Origin: Cristatella mucedo
Taxonomy: Eukaryota > Bryozoa > Phylactolaemata > Cristatellidae
DNA length: 64,000 nt
Direction: 5' to 3'
Assembly: GCA_009760855.2 (NCBI GenBank)
Contig: WPIO01000044.1
Coordinates: 1,931,393-1,995,392 of the forward strand
Part shown: positions 42,160 to 56,200 of the stretch, one piece after another
Layout of the letters: each line of letters begins with the position of its first letter
How positions within the stretch are numbered: the first letter of the stretch is position 1
Position numbers and translations under genes: made by a program
Notes under the pieces: generated by a model
Seen by the model: the letters and a program-made list of their open reading frames with translations, nothing else
The model's database searches: none
Told to the model about the DNA's origin: nothing

Positions 42160-43060
42160 CACAAAACCAATTAGCTCACAATCGGCTCTGCCAGCCTATC
42201 TCCTGTTAAATCTGCACGAAATCTCAGTATCCTGTTCCAAAGTGACTTTTCATTAGACAAACACAGCAGCTCCACAGTCAAGTCTCCCTACTTTTAGCTA
42301 CTTAACATTGCTAAAATTCGGGTTTGTTTAGACAGGGATACCTCATCTAAATTGGCTCAAACATTTGTGATATCCCGTCTCAACCTATGTAACTCACTGT
42401 TTGCTGGTCTACCGGCATGTGCAATCAGGTGCTTACTACCATGCAAAACTCTGCAGCTAGGCTTATGTGTTGCAGTTGCCACATTACACCACTTCTCACC
42501 CACCTGCAGTGGCTTCGTATCAAGCAGTGTATTGACTTTAGGGTTTTGTCACTCACTTTTAGGTTCCTTCATTCTCTGGCTTCAGCCTACCTATCAGATC
42601 AACTCTCTACCAGGCTAAGCATTGTACTGCCAACTTTTTGGAATCTAATCGTTTATCAATTCCTTGTAACCTCAAATCCTTTGGAGACCCATTCGTATGC
42701 TCCCAAAGCCTGGAACTCACTCCCGACTTGAGTCACGACATTACCTGACTTGACCACATTTAAAAAGAAACTAAAAATGCACCTATTTATCACAGCATAT
42801 AGTGGATCCATGTGATTCTTCCTTTTTTCCTTCATGTGCTTATGGATGCTAAAACTGTGCATGCTGCCACTAACCACACTAGCATGCTGACCCTGTGCAT
42901 GTCACGCTAATTATATTATTCATGTTGTTTATTGAGAATGCTACCACTAATCCTTCGATTGTGCTTCCTTTGCAGCAAATATAAAGTGCCTAGAAAGAGA
43001 TTCAGTTCTCTGAAGGGGCTATATCAAATGTGTAAGTAGTATTACTATTTTTTATTCTTA
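42160..43060 (+). mobile_element. LINE-A 3' fragment
   Basis: The plus strand preserves the post-RT region (TCTGCACGAAATCTCAGTAT, CTCAACCTATGTAACTCACTG) and C-terminus (SYAPKAWNSLPT), and ends with the hairpin and a degenerate ATT tail near 43055. Frameshifted. Confidence 0.87.
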
Positions 43061-43134
43061 TTCTTATTATAAAGCAGTCCGACTACTCAGTCAGTACTAA
43101 AGATATGAATTGCGCAGTGTAATTACAGTAAATA

Positions 43135-43222
43135 CAGTTTAAAGTACCTAGACAGAAATTGAGTTCTCTGAGGGCACTTTATCAAATGTCTTAGTATTGT
43201 TATTATTATTATCTCGCGTGGC
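43135..43222 (+). mobile_element. LINE-A 3' tail fragment
   Basis: TAAAGTACCTAGACAGAAAT, then TTGAGTTCTCTGAGGGCACT and (ATT)n. Lies 75 bp after the previous copy. Confidence 0.75.
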
Positions 43223-43836
43223 CTGAAGCGATCCGAGCCGGCAAATTTCAGTTCTGCTATTTTAAATCCCTACCCACTCCACAAGCATGAACCTCGAAGA
43301 GAAGCTAGGCACTGGGCGAGAGGAAACATGAAGAACCACAGAGCTGCACAGTTTGTTCCACGAGCTTGATTTATGACACGCGATCGGATACTGAAAAGTG
43401 GCTTAATGCCAGCTTTACAAGACTTTGCTGCGGTCACATCAGTTTCAGAGGAGTCGTGAGCCAATTTTGGCAGCCTTTAAAATGTATTTCAATAATAAAA
43501 AATATAAGCAGCATCCAACAGCAAAGTCATTGCACAATAGTGCAGCCATATGCCTGCAGCAGATGCACAGCGATTACGTGCTGGGCGGTTCTGGGGCTAG
43601 CCTTTCGGAATCTTTGCTGGAAAGAACCAAAGGCAAGCACAAAACTACAGTACCTTTTCCCCTGTCAGGTCCCCACTCATGGCGTTTGTTTGCTACGACT
43701 GCAACAGCCACTCATCAAGGCAATGTATCTTGATCAAGACGACACATGCAACCCATAAATAATATGCCATTACGGCTGACGGTACACTGACTCAAAAATC
43801 TCATAGCAAAACTGCTGTCATTCATTAGCCGCTACT
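43223..43836. other. Downstream of the coiled-coil terminal exon; no feature recognised
   Basis: May hold the 3' UTR. Frames on the plus strand at 43.37-43.76 kb have no motif. Confidence 0.4.
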
Positions 43837-44253
43837 TCAAGTTGTAGAAGAGCATTGGCTGTCAGCAGAGCATAAGAAGGCATCACGGGTTGACTGCTTT
43901 GTCGGTAGTCGGTGCTGGCCAGCTGGAGTAGGAAATGTCTGGAGCTGTTGTTCGGAAACTAAGGGACTGGCGTCGAGCCTATTGGCCCAAGGCACTTGTC
44001 GTTGCATAACGGCAGCACCACTGGCCGTTTCTCTTGCATCGACTATGTGGACCGAGAGAGTCTGCTTGGCTGCTACAAGCTGGTGCAGTCGGGCATTATC
44101 CCGCAGTAGATGGTCAGCACGAGATTGACAAAGGAAGAGACAACGGGACTTCTCTTGCAGCTCCTCGTCCAATTCCATGATCCTGGCAACAAATAGGTTG
44201 GTACAAGAGAGGTGGGCGTGCAAGGCACCCACGAGCGATTGCAAGTCCGGTAC
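43837..44253 (-). CDS. Probable terminal coiled-coil exon with stop
   Basis: Acceptor TTTCATAG|, open for 138 codons to a stop at 43839-43837. It starts VPDLQSLVGALHAHLSCTNL, has a helical part MELDEELQEKSRCLFLCQSR, ADHLLRDNARLHQLVAAKQT, then a low-complexity end (PTPAGQHRLPTKQSTRDAF). No AATAAA follows closely, so it could instead splice on. Confidence 0.6.
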   Translation of the reverse strand, partial: VPDLQSLVGALHAHLSCTNLFVARIMELDEELQEKSRCLFLCQSRADHLLRDNARLHQLVAAKQTLSVHIVDARETASGAAVMQRQVPWANRLDASPLVSEQQLQTFPTPAGQHRLPTKQSTRDAFLCSADSQCSSTT

Positions 44254-47200
44254 CTATGAAATAGGGTCTGCAATGGGGCCTTTGGTAGCAATAACTGCCC
44301 AGCCTAGCAGTAACTGCCAATGTCAATTACATGATCTCTGTGCTCCAGCACACCAGAGGATGCACAGTAAGCTCCAGCATACCGTGAGCACTCTGCTCTC
44401 TGTGTAGATAAGCTTACCGATCGAGCACCACGGGAATCGCCATTTTGTTTGATCAGCAGCAGATACCGTCTAGGGCTCCCGCACCTTTGTTGATCATGAT
44501 CATTCTTTCCGGCGTTTAAGCATTGAACTTTTATGTTTTAGGCACATTCTGTCAACATGTTACGAGTGGTCGGCCCCCCCCCCGACAATGCTCAAGCATA
44601 AGCTTCACCCCTGAGGTTTAGTTGGAGGCTTGCTGTCGGAAGTCGCATAGGATTGTGCAGATTGGTCGTATATTGTTTAAAATTGTGTGCATCTAGCTTG
44701 CTTAGGTGTATTAAGTGTGCACATACAAAGGTAAAGGCTAGCTGATTCAACTGAGTTGCATATAGAGCAGTTGAAGAGCTGCAATGGCTATCACCCTGAT
44801 TGCTAGGGATGATAAAATATTGCCTGCTGCAGGACTCGAACCCACGTGGATACCTTATCTCTGGGTTAAGACCAACGGGGCAATGTGCATGTGTGTGAGC
44901 GTACATGTGTGTGAGCGTACATGTGTGAGCACTTGCACCCCAGCCCATCTCCTGTGTGTGGCATTAAATGGCTTTGTCCTTGGGTTTTAGCCCAGGGGTA
45001 TGGTGCTCACTCTTCACGAACCGGGTTGTGGGTTGGAGTCCTCCACTGGTCGATTCTTTATTGGCCACTTAATTCATTTCCTGACTGCAATCGGTTGTGG
45101 TAGTCATGAAGGCTTTCCTAAGCTATGTAAATGAGGCTGTTAAATCAGCTTACTCTTTACTCTTTTAATTGAGCATCAAATTCAGTTCCATCTACTTCTT
45201 GCGGTCTATTTCCGTTGCAAGGGTAAGGCACTGTCATTTCTAGTCACTTTAGTTTTGAACTACAAGCTTGCAAGATCTGTCGGATCCAAAGTATTTAACA
45301 CACTAGCTGTTTTGATCAACTGCCTCAAACCATGTTGGATAGACTATTCATTTAAAGAGCTCCTTTGCTCTGAAGTTCTCACACCAGCTCATGCTGATGC
45401 AGGTTTCTGCAAGCCTGCAAGACTGGCTTGAAAACCTATCACATTTGATTTACCTATAGAACCAGGGACTTGGCATTGCAAGATTAGTAAAAAATGTTAA
45501 TAACAGCAATAATACTACACTTGTATAACACCTTCAGAAAACTTAATCTCTTTCTAGGCACCTTACATTTGCTGCAAAGGAAGCATATTTATAAAGCACG
45601 GCAAAGCTTATAAGTAAAATCAAAATAAGAAGTATGTCCTCTAAAATACAGCTGAAGCAAAACAATTCAGAGTAAAAATTGCATATAGTTTTAATATTTG
45701 TCATACTTCGTTGTCAGACACATTGTTATTTTCTGCTAATCCTCAGAGCCTTGCTGCCTCAGCTGCTAAGAATGTATTACAGAACTGCTATTGGTTATAT
45801 TTCATTCGTATGTGTGTCTGTTAATATTGGTGCCGTCATAATAATATTCATGCTGCAAAGTATGGTCGTGATAGGATCGATATGCATCAGCAGTACTGGT
45901 TTGGCCCAGTGGTTAAGGTGCTCTCCCCCCCCCCACCAAGGTCCATCCGAGGTCGTGGGCTCGAGCCCCGAGGCATATGCAAAGCCCCTGAATAAAGATT
46001 AAGGTCTCTTAGGGTGCTATACAAACTAATTATAATGAATGATGAAAGCGGTGTCTGACACAATATCCCTATGCTTTAATGCATTGACAGAGGGATGAGA
46101 CCAGTGCATCACTCAGTAAAATAAATTATATGATGGCCATTGGTCATAGCACTTTTATGTGACTTGATATTTTCTAACTTGACAACAAACTAAGCCAGAT
46201 ACATTACAAAAGGGAACAAGACAGCACTAGCACTTCTAGACTAGACCGACTTGAGGAGAGCAAGAAGCTCTAGTTTGACCCCAGAGATAAGGTGCTCCCT
46301 TTTGACGAACAGCATCGTAGGCTCGATGCATATGCCCTGTGGCGTATGTGAAGCATCTGGATAGAGCTTGAATTCCCTTAGAGTGCTGTACAAATGAATT
46401 ATATCTAAACCATATTTAGAGGTACACGGCCTGTTATTGATTGCTCTCAAAATCAGAGGTCGTGAGCAACTACTGCACAATAAACCTATGTCTCTTTGCT
46501 CTCGGTGTGCAGGTAGTCGTGGTGCGCTTGCATCGATCAAGTCGCTAGCTTCTTGCTCCAACGCAGGAGGCATAGCTTGAGCTCTGTGCAGTATCGCATA
46601 TGAGCCTGATGAGCACTACTAGAAGACATCGTCGCAAATGTCGCCAATGTAGCAAATGTTGCCGATGTCACAAATGTTGCCGATGTTGCACAAGTTGCCA
46701 TTGTCACAATGACCACGAACGCTGCTCGTGCTTCACTCACCTGGCCTGCAGCTGCCACACCTCTTTAGCAGATTCCTTGTATCTAACTTCGATTGCTTCC
46801 CTGCAGTCGGCCTCCTGCTGTAAAGAAAGCTTGGTGGTCTTAAGCTCCGCTTCACCGGACGACACCTTCTCCTGCAGCTCTTGCTTAATTCTGGTGCAGG
46901 CTTCCCTAGAGAAGAAGTCGTGAAGTTCCTGCTGCATGTGAATCTCACAACCTCAGGTGAGCCTGCATCCATCACATTGCAACCACCACTGGGCATTTAT
47001 CTCACGAACTCAGTGCTTCATGAACTGGGGAGGTCACAGGAGCATAACAATATACTTTCACTTGGGCTCTCCATTTCAAAAGTCAAAGGTGGTCGCTCTG
47101 GCAGCAGCCTTATTAATACATTAGCATTAGCTACGTCCAACCTGTCCTCTGCTGCCAGCGGCACGTGCTGTCCCTGCATCTAATCAAAGCACAGACAGGT

Positions 47201-50200
47201 AGAGGGGTTGTCCATTTTATTGAATTCTTGGCAGTGAGATATAATTTGTGAGCCTAAATAGGCCTCTTAGCCCCGAGCCCAAGAAAGCACACTTTGTAAA
47301 CCCACCTGAATTTATCCTTTCTCATGCATACTGATCGGCAAACGAAACGATGCAGCCAGCTTAGTACCAGCAGCAACAATGCAGGATGAGCAGTGAATGA
47401 CGTGCTAGACATCATGCAAGTCACTGCCACAAGGCTGGTACTGCCGGGAGGCTCGTGGCATGCCAGCTGAGGCATGTGTACGAAAAACAGCTGCCCCGGC
47501 ACGTTAAGTTTCTCCTCATGTTTGCCACAGAGTCATAAAGACCACAGGGGGTACAATACAGGAGAGTTAATTATACATCACTCATAGCCTAAGCAGCCTT
47601 CGATTGGCACACAGTAGCCAATGGACTTAATTGCATACGACAAAGGGGAAGTGAGAACCATAGCTGAGTAAGGAGGACCATGCAGGAAGTAAGTAGCATA
47701 GAAGTGGCAGGGCAGAAAGGCTGGAAAGGCAATGGCAGCATCGGCAGCAGGAGAGAAGCTGATATTGCATACAAACTGTACAGTCTGGGACCAGCAAACC
47801 AAACACTTCCGCTGCCAACGGTCTATATATGAAAGAACGGTACGGCTGATTATTGTCCTGGGAAGGTCCGAAAGCAGGAGCGGCTGAGGCTGGTAGTAGC
47901 TCAGCTAGATGTGATGGAACAAACCCAAGTTGGTCAATGCATGTGTGACATCCAAACTCGACTTTAATCGCTCACTACTCAGAGGTCTTACGGTAAGTAA
48001 AATTAGACATTTGAAATGCAAAAGTAAAAATTCGTTGATAAAACAGCTTTATTTTTATAAAGTGGTAAAAGAGTATTGCCTGGTATCACTAGCTTGCAGT
48101 GGTTAATAAAGGATTGCCTACAGATGGTGCAAAACTCTGCCGCCAAGCTAGTATGTCGTGAGCATCACTATTGCCACATTACATTACTTCTTAGTGGCAG
48201 CTTGAACTAGCTAGTAATCAAGCAGCATATTGCCTTCAAGATTTTGGCATTTAATTTTAGGTCCGTTCATTCTCCTGCTCCAGCAAACCTATCTAAACTG
48301 CTTCCCAATCATACCCAGCCATACCACAGGTTCTTCTGGCTCAAGTCATTTAGCTGTGCCTCGAACCAACCTTAAATCATTTGGAGACCGTGCGTTGAGT
48401 GCATATGCTCCCAAAGCCTAGATCTTACTCCCGACCACATGGCGTGTCATGACATCTCCTGACTTGGTGACACTTAAAGAAAAGCTCCTCACATTATTTG
48501 CTGGGTCCACGTGAACTGTCTTACTGTGCTTATGCATACTGGCACTGTGCATGTTATCACAAATCAACTGGCACTGTGCACATTATCACTAATCAATTGA
48601 CATGCTTGCTTTGCAGTATATGTAAAGTGCCTAGAGATTCATTTCTGTTATGATGCTGTGTAAATTCCATTGCTTTGTATTTGGTCACGATTTTACAAGA
48701 TTCACGGAGAAGCAGAAAACTTATCTGTTTCTCAGTCTTTAATTTGTCCTTTGAGTCTTTGTGAGTGCTGAAATGGCTCTTATAATATCTAACCAATGTA
48801 TACACTTTCTTTCCAAAACTTCTTTAGGATCACAGAAAACGATTTCATTCTTTTGAAGTAATATATACATTTTCATTAACAATATCTTGCATCCATCTCC
48901 AACTGTAGAGGCTAAAACTGTTTGTAGCCGTGCAACTAGTGAGTTACCGTGGCATGGTCAAGAAAGAGCCTGGGGGCTAGTAAGACCTTAAGCTAGTTAT
49001 TGCTGTAACTAGTCCATAATCTGGACACGAATCAAACTGACAACTACCTGTGAATGCAGCTGACATTAATAAAACTCTAAAGTGTCAAGCATCGTTCAAA
49101 GAAGATACTGACAGTCCAAGTATTCGACGATAATAGTATTATATCACCTCAAATTAGGAGAAAAAAGTCATTCATTATAGTTCTCCGTATAAGGTCTCCA
49201 GCAAGGATTCAGGTTTTATCACCATTTATCCTAATCATAACAATGATGTATTTGTATGGCGCTGTCAGAGAACTAAATCTCTGTCTAGGCACTAGACTTA
49301 TGCTGTAAAGGAAGCAGGTCAATGCGGTTATTGGTAACCTTTTTTCAATACTAATAGTTTTTGCAATGTTATGTAGCTCAAAGCAGGTTGAATTGACTGT
49401 GGAGCTGATGTGGTCGTCTAGTGAAAGGTCGTTTAGGAACAGGCCACCTAGATTTCGTGCAGATGCAGATGCCATAGGAGATATGCTGGCAGAGGGATAC
49501 ATTTTTCAATTTCTGATTCGCACTATGATTTCCCACGACTATTAAGTTATTTTTAATGTCATCCAATTTGAGACGATTTGTTGCCATCCAAGGGAAGAGT
49601 TCAGCAATACATGCAGCAAGGGATTTTGGGAGAGTTTGCATTTTGGAATGCAGGGATGGATCAAAGCAAAAGTACAGCTGTGCGTCGTCCGCATAGAAAT
49701 GAAAGACTAGATTGTGCTTGTCACTTACATCTGTTACATAGATGCAGAGTATAAGTTGTGGAAAGACGTGGACCGAGTACAGAGCCTTGGGGTACCCCCT
49801 ACTTTGGAGGCTTCTTGGATGATTGCTGCCAATTGACATCAATGCTCTGGAATCTCCCACAGAAAGTGGGCCTTAACTATTGCAGTGCAGTGCTAGTGAT
49901 GCTCAGCGAGATGAGATGCACTCGAGAAGAACTTGGTGATCAATAGAATCAAATGCTGTCGAAAAATCAAGCAAGACACTCAGAGAGGCTCAACTTAAGT
50001 CTGTATTTCTGAGACGGTTGCTTGTTTTCTGAATCAATGCAGACTCTGTGGAATGATTAACTCTCATACCCGACACAAACTTACTTGATAGGCTTGCAGT
50101 TTAGATAAAAGAGTTTAGCTGGTCTTACACTACTCGTTGCAGTGTCTTTGATAGGACCGGTAAAGGGCAGCTGGGCAGAGGTTGATTAAGTTCTCTTGGT

Positions 50201-53200
50201 CCAGTGTTGCCTTCTTAACGAGTGCCCTAACAGCAGCCTTTTTGAAAGGTCCATAAACAATACCTTAAGTTAAGGACATATTTTTCATGTTAATTATGTG
50301 TGATCTATGCATCGCAGATGAAGAACTGAGGGTTTCGGGTCTTGAGGGCTATGTGTCTTCGGTGACTCCTAGATGAACTTCAAGATGAGGTCACTAGTGG
50401 CTGACTTGAATGCAAATATTGGGGTGCTGCAAACAATTGATGAAGAGGAGTCTCGTGGAGATATTACTTCAGGAGAGCAGTTCAGTGGATGATCTTGTTT
50501 GCTATGAACTCGGTAGCCAACAGACCTATGTCACGCAACAAAGAGAAAGGAAGATGCATAGCTGAGTCAGGAGAGCAGTTGGAGTAGTGAGTAGCGTGCA
50601 GTAGCAACCCAGGACTGCTGGAAAAAGTGTGCTATAGTCGGCAGCAGGAGAGTAGTTGTCGTTGCGTACTAATCGTGAAAGCGAGTTCCACAGTCTACGG
50701 CCTGCAGAGCAAAAGCTTCTGTCCTCAACGAAGTTTAAGCAGAGAAATGGAAAAGCTAACTTATTGTTCGCACAGGACCTGAGGGAATGAAGAGGTGGAA
50801 ACTGGTGCAGCAGTTCAGCTAGGCATGAAGAAGCCAAGCCGTAGCCGGCCTTGTGGGTCAGCGTAAGAACTTAGCTCTGTATCCGTTGATCAACCGGCAG
50901 CCATCCAAGCTCTTTCAGCAAAGAAGACACGCGGTCAACCTGTTGGATTTGTAAACTAGCCTTTTAGCTATATTATTGTCAGCTGCAGTGGCCTCGTGGC
51001 TTTTTTCGCAAGCCCATGAAAATGAGAATTACGATAATCTAGCCGAGACAGAACCGTGGAGCTAGTTTAAGTCTTTGCAAGCCACCATCAAAGACAGTTA
51101 TTAATATCTGATAGGAATCGGACGTGATGGCTAGCTGTGGAAGGGATCTTCTTAACGAATGTTTCAAAATGTATGCCGTTGTCGAAGACAACACTTAAAT
51201 TCCGAGCAGATTGCGATGGTGGCACAACAGCGTCACGCATTAGAAGAGCAATGCCTTCTAGTCCAGTTACATGCTTGTGGTGTCGTGCGAGCAACAGTTT
51301 TGTTTTTATCTTCGTTTAGTGTAAGGAAATTTGCCGGCATCCAGGATCGAACGTCTGCAAGGCAAGCATTCAATTTATCAGTTGCTGCAGCAGATTCCGA
51401 CGGTTTGAAGGACAAAGACAGCTGAGTTTCGTCAGGATAAAAGTGACCTATTCCTATTCCATAGGCCTGAATCATTTTCCCAGAAGTTGAGTATAAATCG
51501 AAAACAGTGAAGGATCGAGGATGGATCCTTGAGTGACTCCACGAGTGACTGGTCTGGTGGATAAGACCTGACCCCCAAAAGATACGGATTGAACAAGATC
51601 AGACAAGTACGTTTTAAACCATGCCAGGGCCTCATCTGCCAGATCGATCGTCATTCTCAGTCTTTCAAATATATCTTATCTATCTTTCAGATAAGAATGT
51701 TACAGAAGCAATCTGAAAAATCGTCATAAGTATCACTGGGTAAGGTTGTAACCTGGGAGTGGTTAAGCTGATGCTTCATGGTCAACATCAGCACTATTTT
51801 GATTACGCATCTATGATTAGGCAATGTTTTTATAGAGGCTATGCTTAGCTTTAGCTACAATAGATTGGGATAATCTACAGCAGTCCTCGCATGCCTGTTG
51901 ATGAACTGTCAGTCTTGATCGTGTGCATGCTTTCTCAAGCTTGTGCCTATTAGACCTTGCTAGTTTAATGTCCGTGGTAAACCATAGGCCATCTGGACGA
52001 GGTAGCAAACTGTGCTTAGTCAGAAGTGAAAACTCGTCAACGATTTCGGCTTGTGTCGTGTTGTAACATTCCACCAGTGAGGACAGGTCAGAAGGAGGAT
52101 TGGGCAGCAGGGCCAAGGAAGATAATTTCGTGCAGATACCATCAATGCCAAAGGTATTAAGTTTTCGCGATTCACAGATGATTCTGGGTTCCTAAGAGGG
52201 TAAAAACTGCAGACTAAATGAGATCAAAATTTGGTCAGATGTGCAGAATATGGTAGTAATAGTAGGAGACGATAGCGTACATTCGTGGGAGTTTATTTGA
52301 TCGAGTATGTGACCTTTGTTGCAAGCGGGGTCATACACATAAGCCACATCACAAGAAGAATCAGTCAGAGCAGGAAATTGGGTACTTAAGGCATCAGTCA
52401 GTTTTGAGGAAAGTCACCAAAATCCTGTACCAGGTGTCTGGAAGCCAAACGTTCGAATCCTGGATGTCAAAAAGGTAAAGTTCAGCTGATCCAACAGTCT
52501 TATTTATATAAGGACAGAAGATCATTTTTGCCTATCACTCATTCTTTCAGTATTCATTCATTCTTGTTGAGCCGTGATGGCACACTAGGTAAGGCGGTTG
52601 CTTTTCACGACGAGGTCATGGGTTCGAATCCTGCAGTGGGTGATTCTTTATTGCCACCACAAGCGGTGGTAATAGCAGTAAAGGCTCTTCTGTCGCTAAA
52701 CAAAAGAGGCTGTTAAATCAGCTTGCATTTATTTTCAGTAGCCAAACAGAATTACCACATCAGGGCTCGAACCCACGACATGAGTTGTGAAGTGGGAGCA
52801 CCTTACCCCAGTGCTAAGACATTAGGTCTAGTTCGTTGTCGAGGCGAATGAATATAAAAGTGACTGAAAAAATAGCCTGCAATGTAACCAAGGCTAGCAA
52901 ATGTGCTTTAGCAGATGCAGCTTATGGCAGCTTCGCCAAGCTCGAAGGCCACAACGTGACCATCGCCAGCCAGTCACAACCTAGTGGCTAAAGCAACTGC
53001 CACCTGCAGTGCCTGAACTAGGGCACATGTCACGTTGGATGTCTGACATTGATCTTGATCAGGTGAGTCAGCATGTGGCCATGCACCCAGCCACTGATTG
53101 GCAGCATTGAATCACAGCCCTGCACTTGACTATCACTAACAAGCACACTCGGCTAATGTATTCTGCCTGAGAAAGTTGTTTGGCTGGTATTGCAACACGA

Positions 53201-56200
53201 TAACTAATGTCGCAACCAAGCACTTGCACTTACAGAATGCACAAGAGCTGCCTGAACAAACAAACCCACATGCTAAGCTATTCTCACGTGCATGTGCTGA
53301 TGCGCTCGAGGAAGCATATGCAGCAATCAGTAAATGCACGTGCATGCTGGTGCCCACGTTGGGGTGTGCATTGCATGTGTGCATCTGTGCATGAAAGAGG
53401 CAAACGACGATAATAGCTCAGAAATATGCTTACACCTTAGGGTAGTCTTCTCAAACTAAGTTTAAAAAACGTAGTTTTCTCCTTCGACTCTGTGTCATGT
53501 GATCCCCAAAACATGTGGCTTATATTGCTTAAAAATGTGCCGCATTTCTGGGGTTGCAGCAGGCGGTCAACGTTCTTACTTTACGGTGCTGCGGAGATAT
53601 TTGGGTGAAAACTCTCAAAGTGTGTGGGGGTTCAAATTCAACGACACTGGTGAATGCCCTTCAATTTATAAAATTTTCGATACGAGCCCACGTGGGTTTG
53701 TCATTTAATAATAATAATAATAATAATAATAATTCATTTGATAAAGCGCCCTCATAGAACTTAATCTCTCTCTAGGTGCTTTACATTTGCTGCAAAGTGA
53801 AATGCAATTGAATGGTAAATAAAATCATGCTTGAAAAAACAAACGAAATGAATAATATGGTTAGGGGTGACATGCACAGGGTCAGCATGCAAATGTGGTT
53901 AGTGGCAGCATGCACAGTGTCAGCACCCATAAGCACATCAAGGACGAATCACAGGGACCCACTAAATGCTGTCCTAAGTAGGTGTGATTTTAGGTTCCTC
54001 TTAAAAGTGGTCAGGTCAGGGGATGTTCTGACGCAGGTCGGGAGAGAGTTCCAGGCTTTGGGAGCATATGAACTACATGAATGGTCTCCAAAGGATTTAA
54101 GGTTTGTATGAGGTATTTCTAGACTGTTGGATTCCGAAAAGCGGGTGGTACGATACTTAGCCTGATGGGGTAGTATATCTGAGAGATAGGCTGGAGCCAT
54201 AGAATGAAGGGACCTAAAATTGAGGGACAAAACCTTGAAGTCAATCCGTTGCTTGACTGGTAGCCAGTGCAGGTCGGCGTGAAGTGGAGTAATGTGGCAA
54301 CTGCGACGCTCACGACAGACAAGCCTAGGTGCAGAGTTTTCTCATTTCTATCGGACCCACTTTGTCATTACTCAAGGAGAGAAAAGTCGACGCTGTGTCC
54401 TGACTGGCGTAGACCATGGAAAGGAAAAAGTGGACAGAAGAGCAGACAGACATGAGGTGGCACGCCGGTGCCGGAAATCGCTCGTGTGATCTAGCCCTCA
54501 CTCTCAGGCTTTGCCGAACCCTTGGATTTGCATGCCTGGTTTTCTCATTTTTTCAATTCTCATTTCGTGCGGTCTGGCATCTTACTTCATAAGATCATTT
54601 CGGTTTGCCAAACGTCAAATTGAGGATGCTTTCCATAAAATTCAGCTCACTAAGTAGTACGTGTGAACTGGATATTCGAGTCATGGTGTTACATGTGCCC
54701 TGGTTTGGCAGTAAGGTTTAAGGTGCTCGGATTTGACTGACCGAAGTCGTGAGCTCGAGCCTTACGGCATATTAAAGCCCGTGTATAAAGATAATGTATA
54801 TAAGATAGTGTATATAAGTTCTCCTGGGTGCTATGCAAATTAATTATGCAATTAATCATACAGGTGCATATATACTTTTTACTTGGAAAATTTAGAATTG
54901 TTTCGTCGGCTTGTTAAAGCTAGTGGCTGAATAGTGCTTCGAGCCTGCCGCCAAAATGCAAGAGGTCTCTAGCAGAGGTGCAGGCTTTAGGAGTAACTTT
55001 TTTTTTAAATAGTCACACTTGAGGTGACATTTCACTTGTTGTCGGTCGGTAGAAAATTCATAGGTCTTTCCCGACACACAAAACAGGCATGCAAATCCAA
55101 GGGTTCGGCAAAGCCTGAGAGTGAGGGCTAGATCACACGAGCGATTTCCGGCACCGGCGTGCCACCTCATGTCTGTCTGCTCTTCTGTCCACTTTTTCCT
55201 TTCCACGGTCTACTCCAGTCAGGACACAGCGTCGACTTTTCTCTCCTTGAGTAATGACAAAGTGGGTCCAATAGATCGTCATCAGCTTCAAACCGGTTCT
55301 ATGTTTAAATTTAATCCAAACTAGAAAGAGTAGAGGAATTCAGCAGTGGACTCCAACCGGTAGTCGGTGAATAAATTAGAGTTGAATACCCCCTACATAA
55401 TGGGAGTCAGTACGATCTCAACTCCGGGGGGGGGGGGAATACCGAAACAGGCGGCAGCCGACAGTAAGCATCTACCAGCATAATAACGTTTTACCCCAAG
55501 AAATGCTGCCGAGGATTTCTTTAGAGGCCTTTATAGTCCATTAGTATATGCATGAGTCTCTGACACTCGCATTTGCTGTCGGCTGCTGCTCGGTTTTTGC
55601 TCTGCTACTGCGCAGCATCTGCACGTCAAGCCGGCAGTGGCTAATCAGGCAGCTGGCCGGGCCGACCTGAGGAGTGCTAAAGTGATTGCTCTTCACGACC
55701 CGGGTCTTGGGTTCGAGTCCTGCAGTAAGCGATCCTTTATTGCCCCCTGGAAGCGGTAGTTATAGCCATTAAGGCTCGTCTGCTGCTATGCAAATTATGC
55801 TGCTAAATCGGCTACCATATTTGTATTTTGTCCATGGGCCTTAGCCTAAAAGGAAAAGTGCTCACTTTTTCCGAACCAGCTCATGAGTTATCTAGGTGTC
55901 ATACTCCAAAGCGACCTCTCGTTAGACGACCACATCAGCTCCACAGTCAAATCAGCCTATTTTCAGCTTCGTAACATTGCTAAAATTAGGGCTTGTTTAG
56001 ATAAGGATACCACGTCCAAGTTGGTCCATGCATTCGTGACATCTCGTCTCCACTTCTGCAACTCACTGCTTACTGGCCTACCAGCATGTGCGATCAGGCG
56101 ATTGCAGCTGGTGCAAAACTCTGCAGCTAGGCTTGTCTGTCGTGAGCGTCGCAGTTGCCACATTACTCCACTTCTCGCCGACCTGCACTGGTTACCAGTC

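Larger units (their letters stand above)
44254..46740. other. Intron of the coiled-coil gene, SINE-rich
   Basis: Contains two SINE-1-like copies in opposite orientations, two SINE-2 copies, a LINE-A tail and a minisatellite, listed separately. An unseen exon is expected here from the phase mismatch. A minus-strand stretch near 46.46-46.57 kb (LEQEASDLIDASAPRLPAHR) is a weak candidate. Confidence 0.4.
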
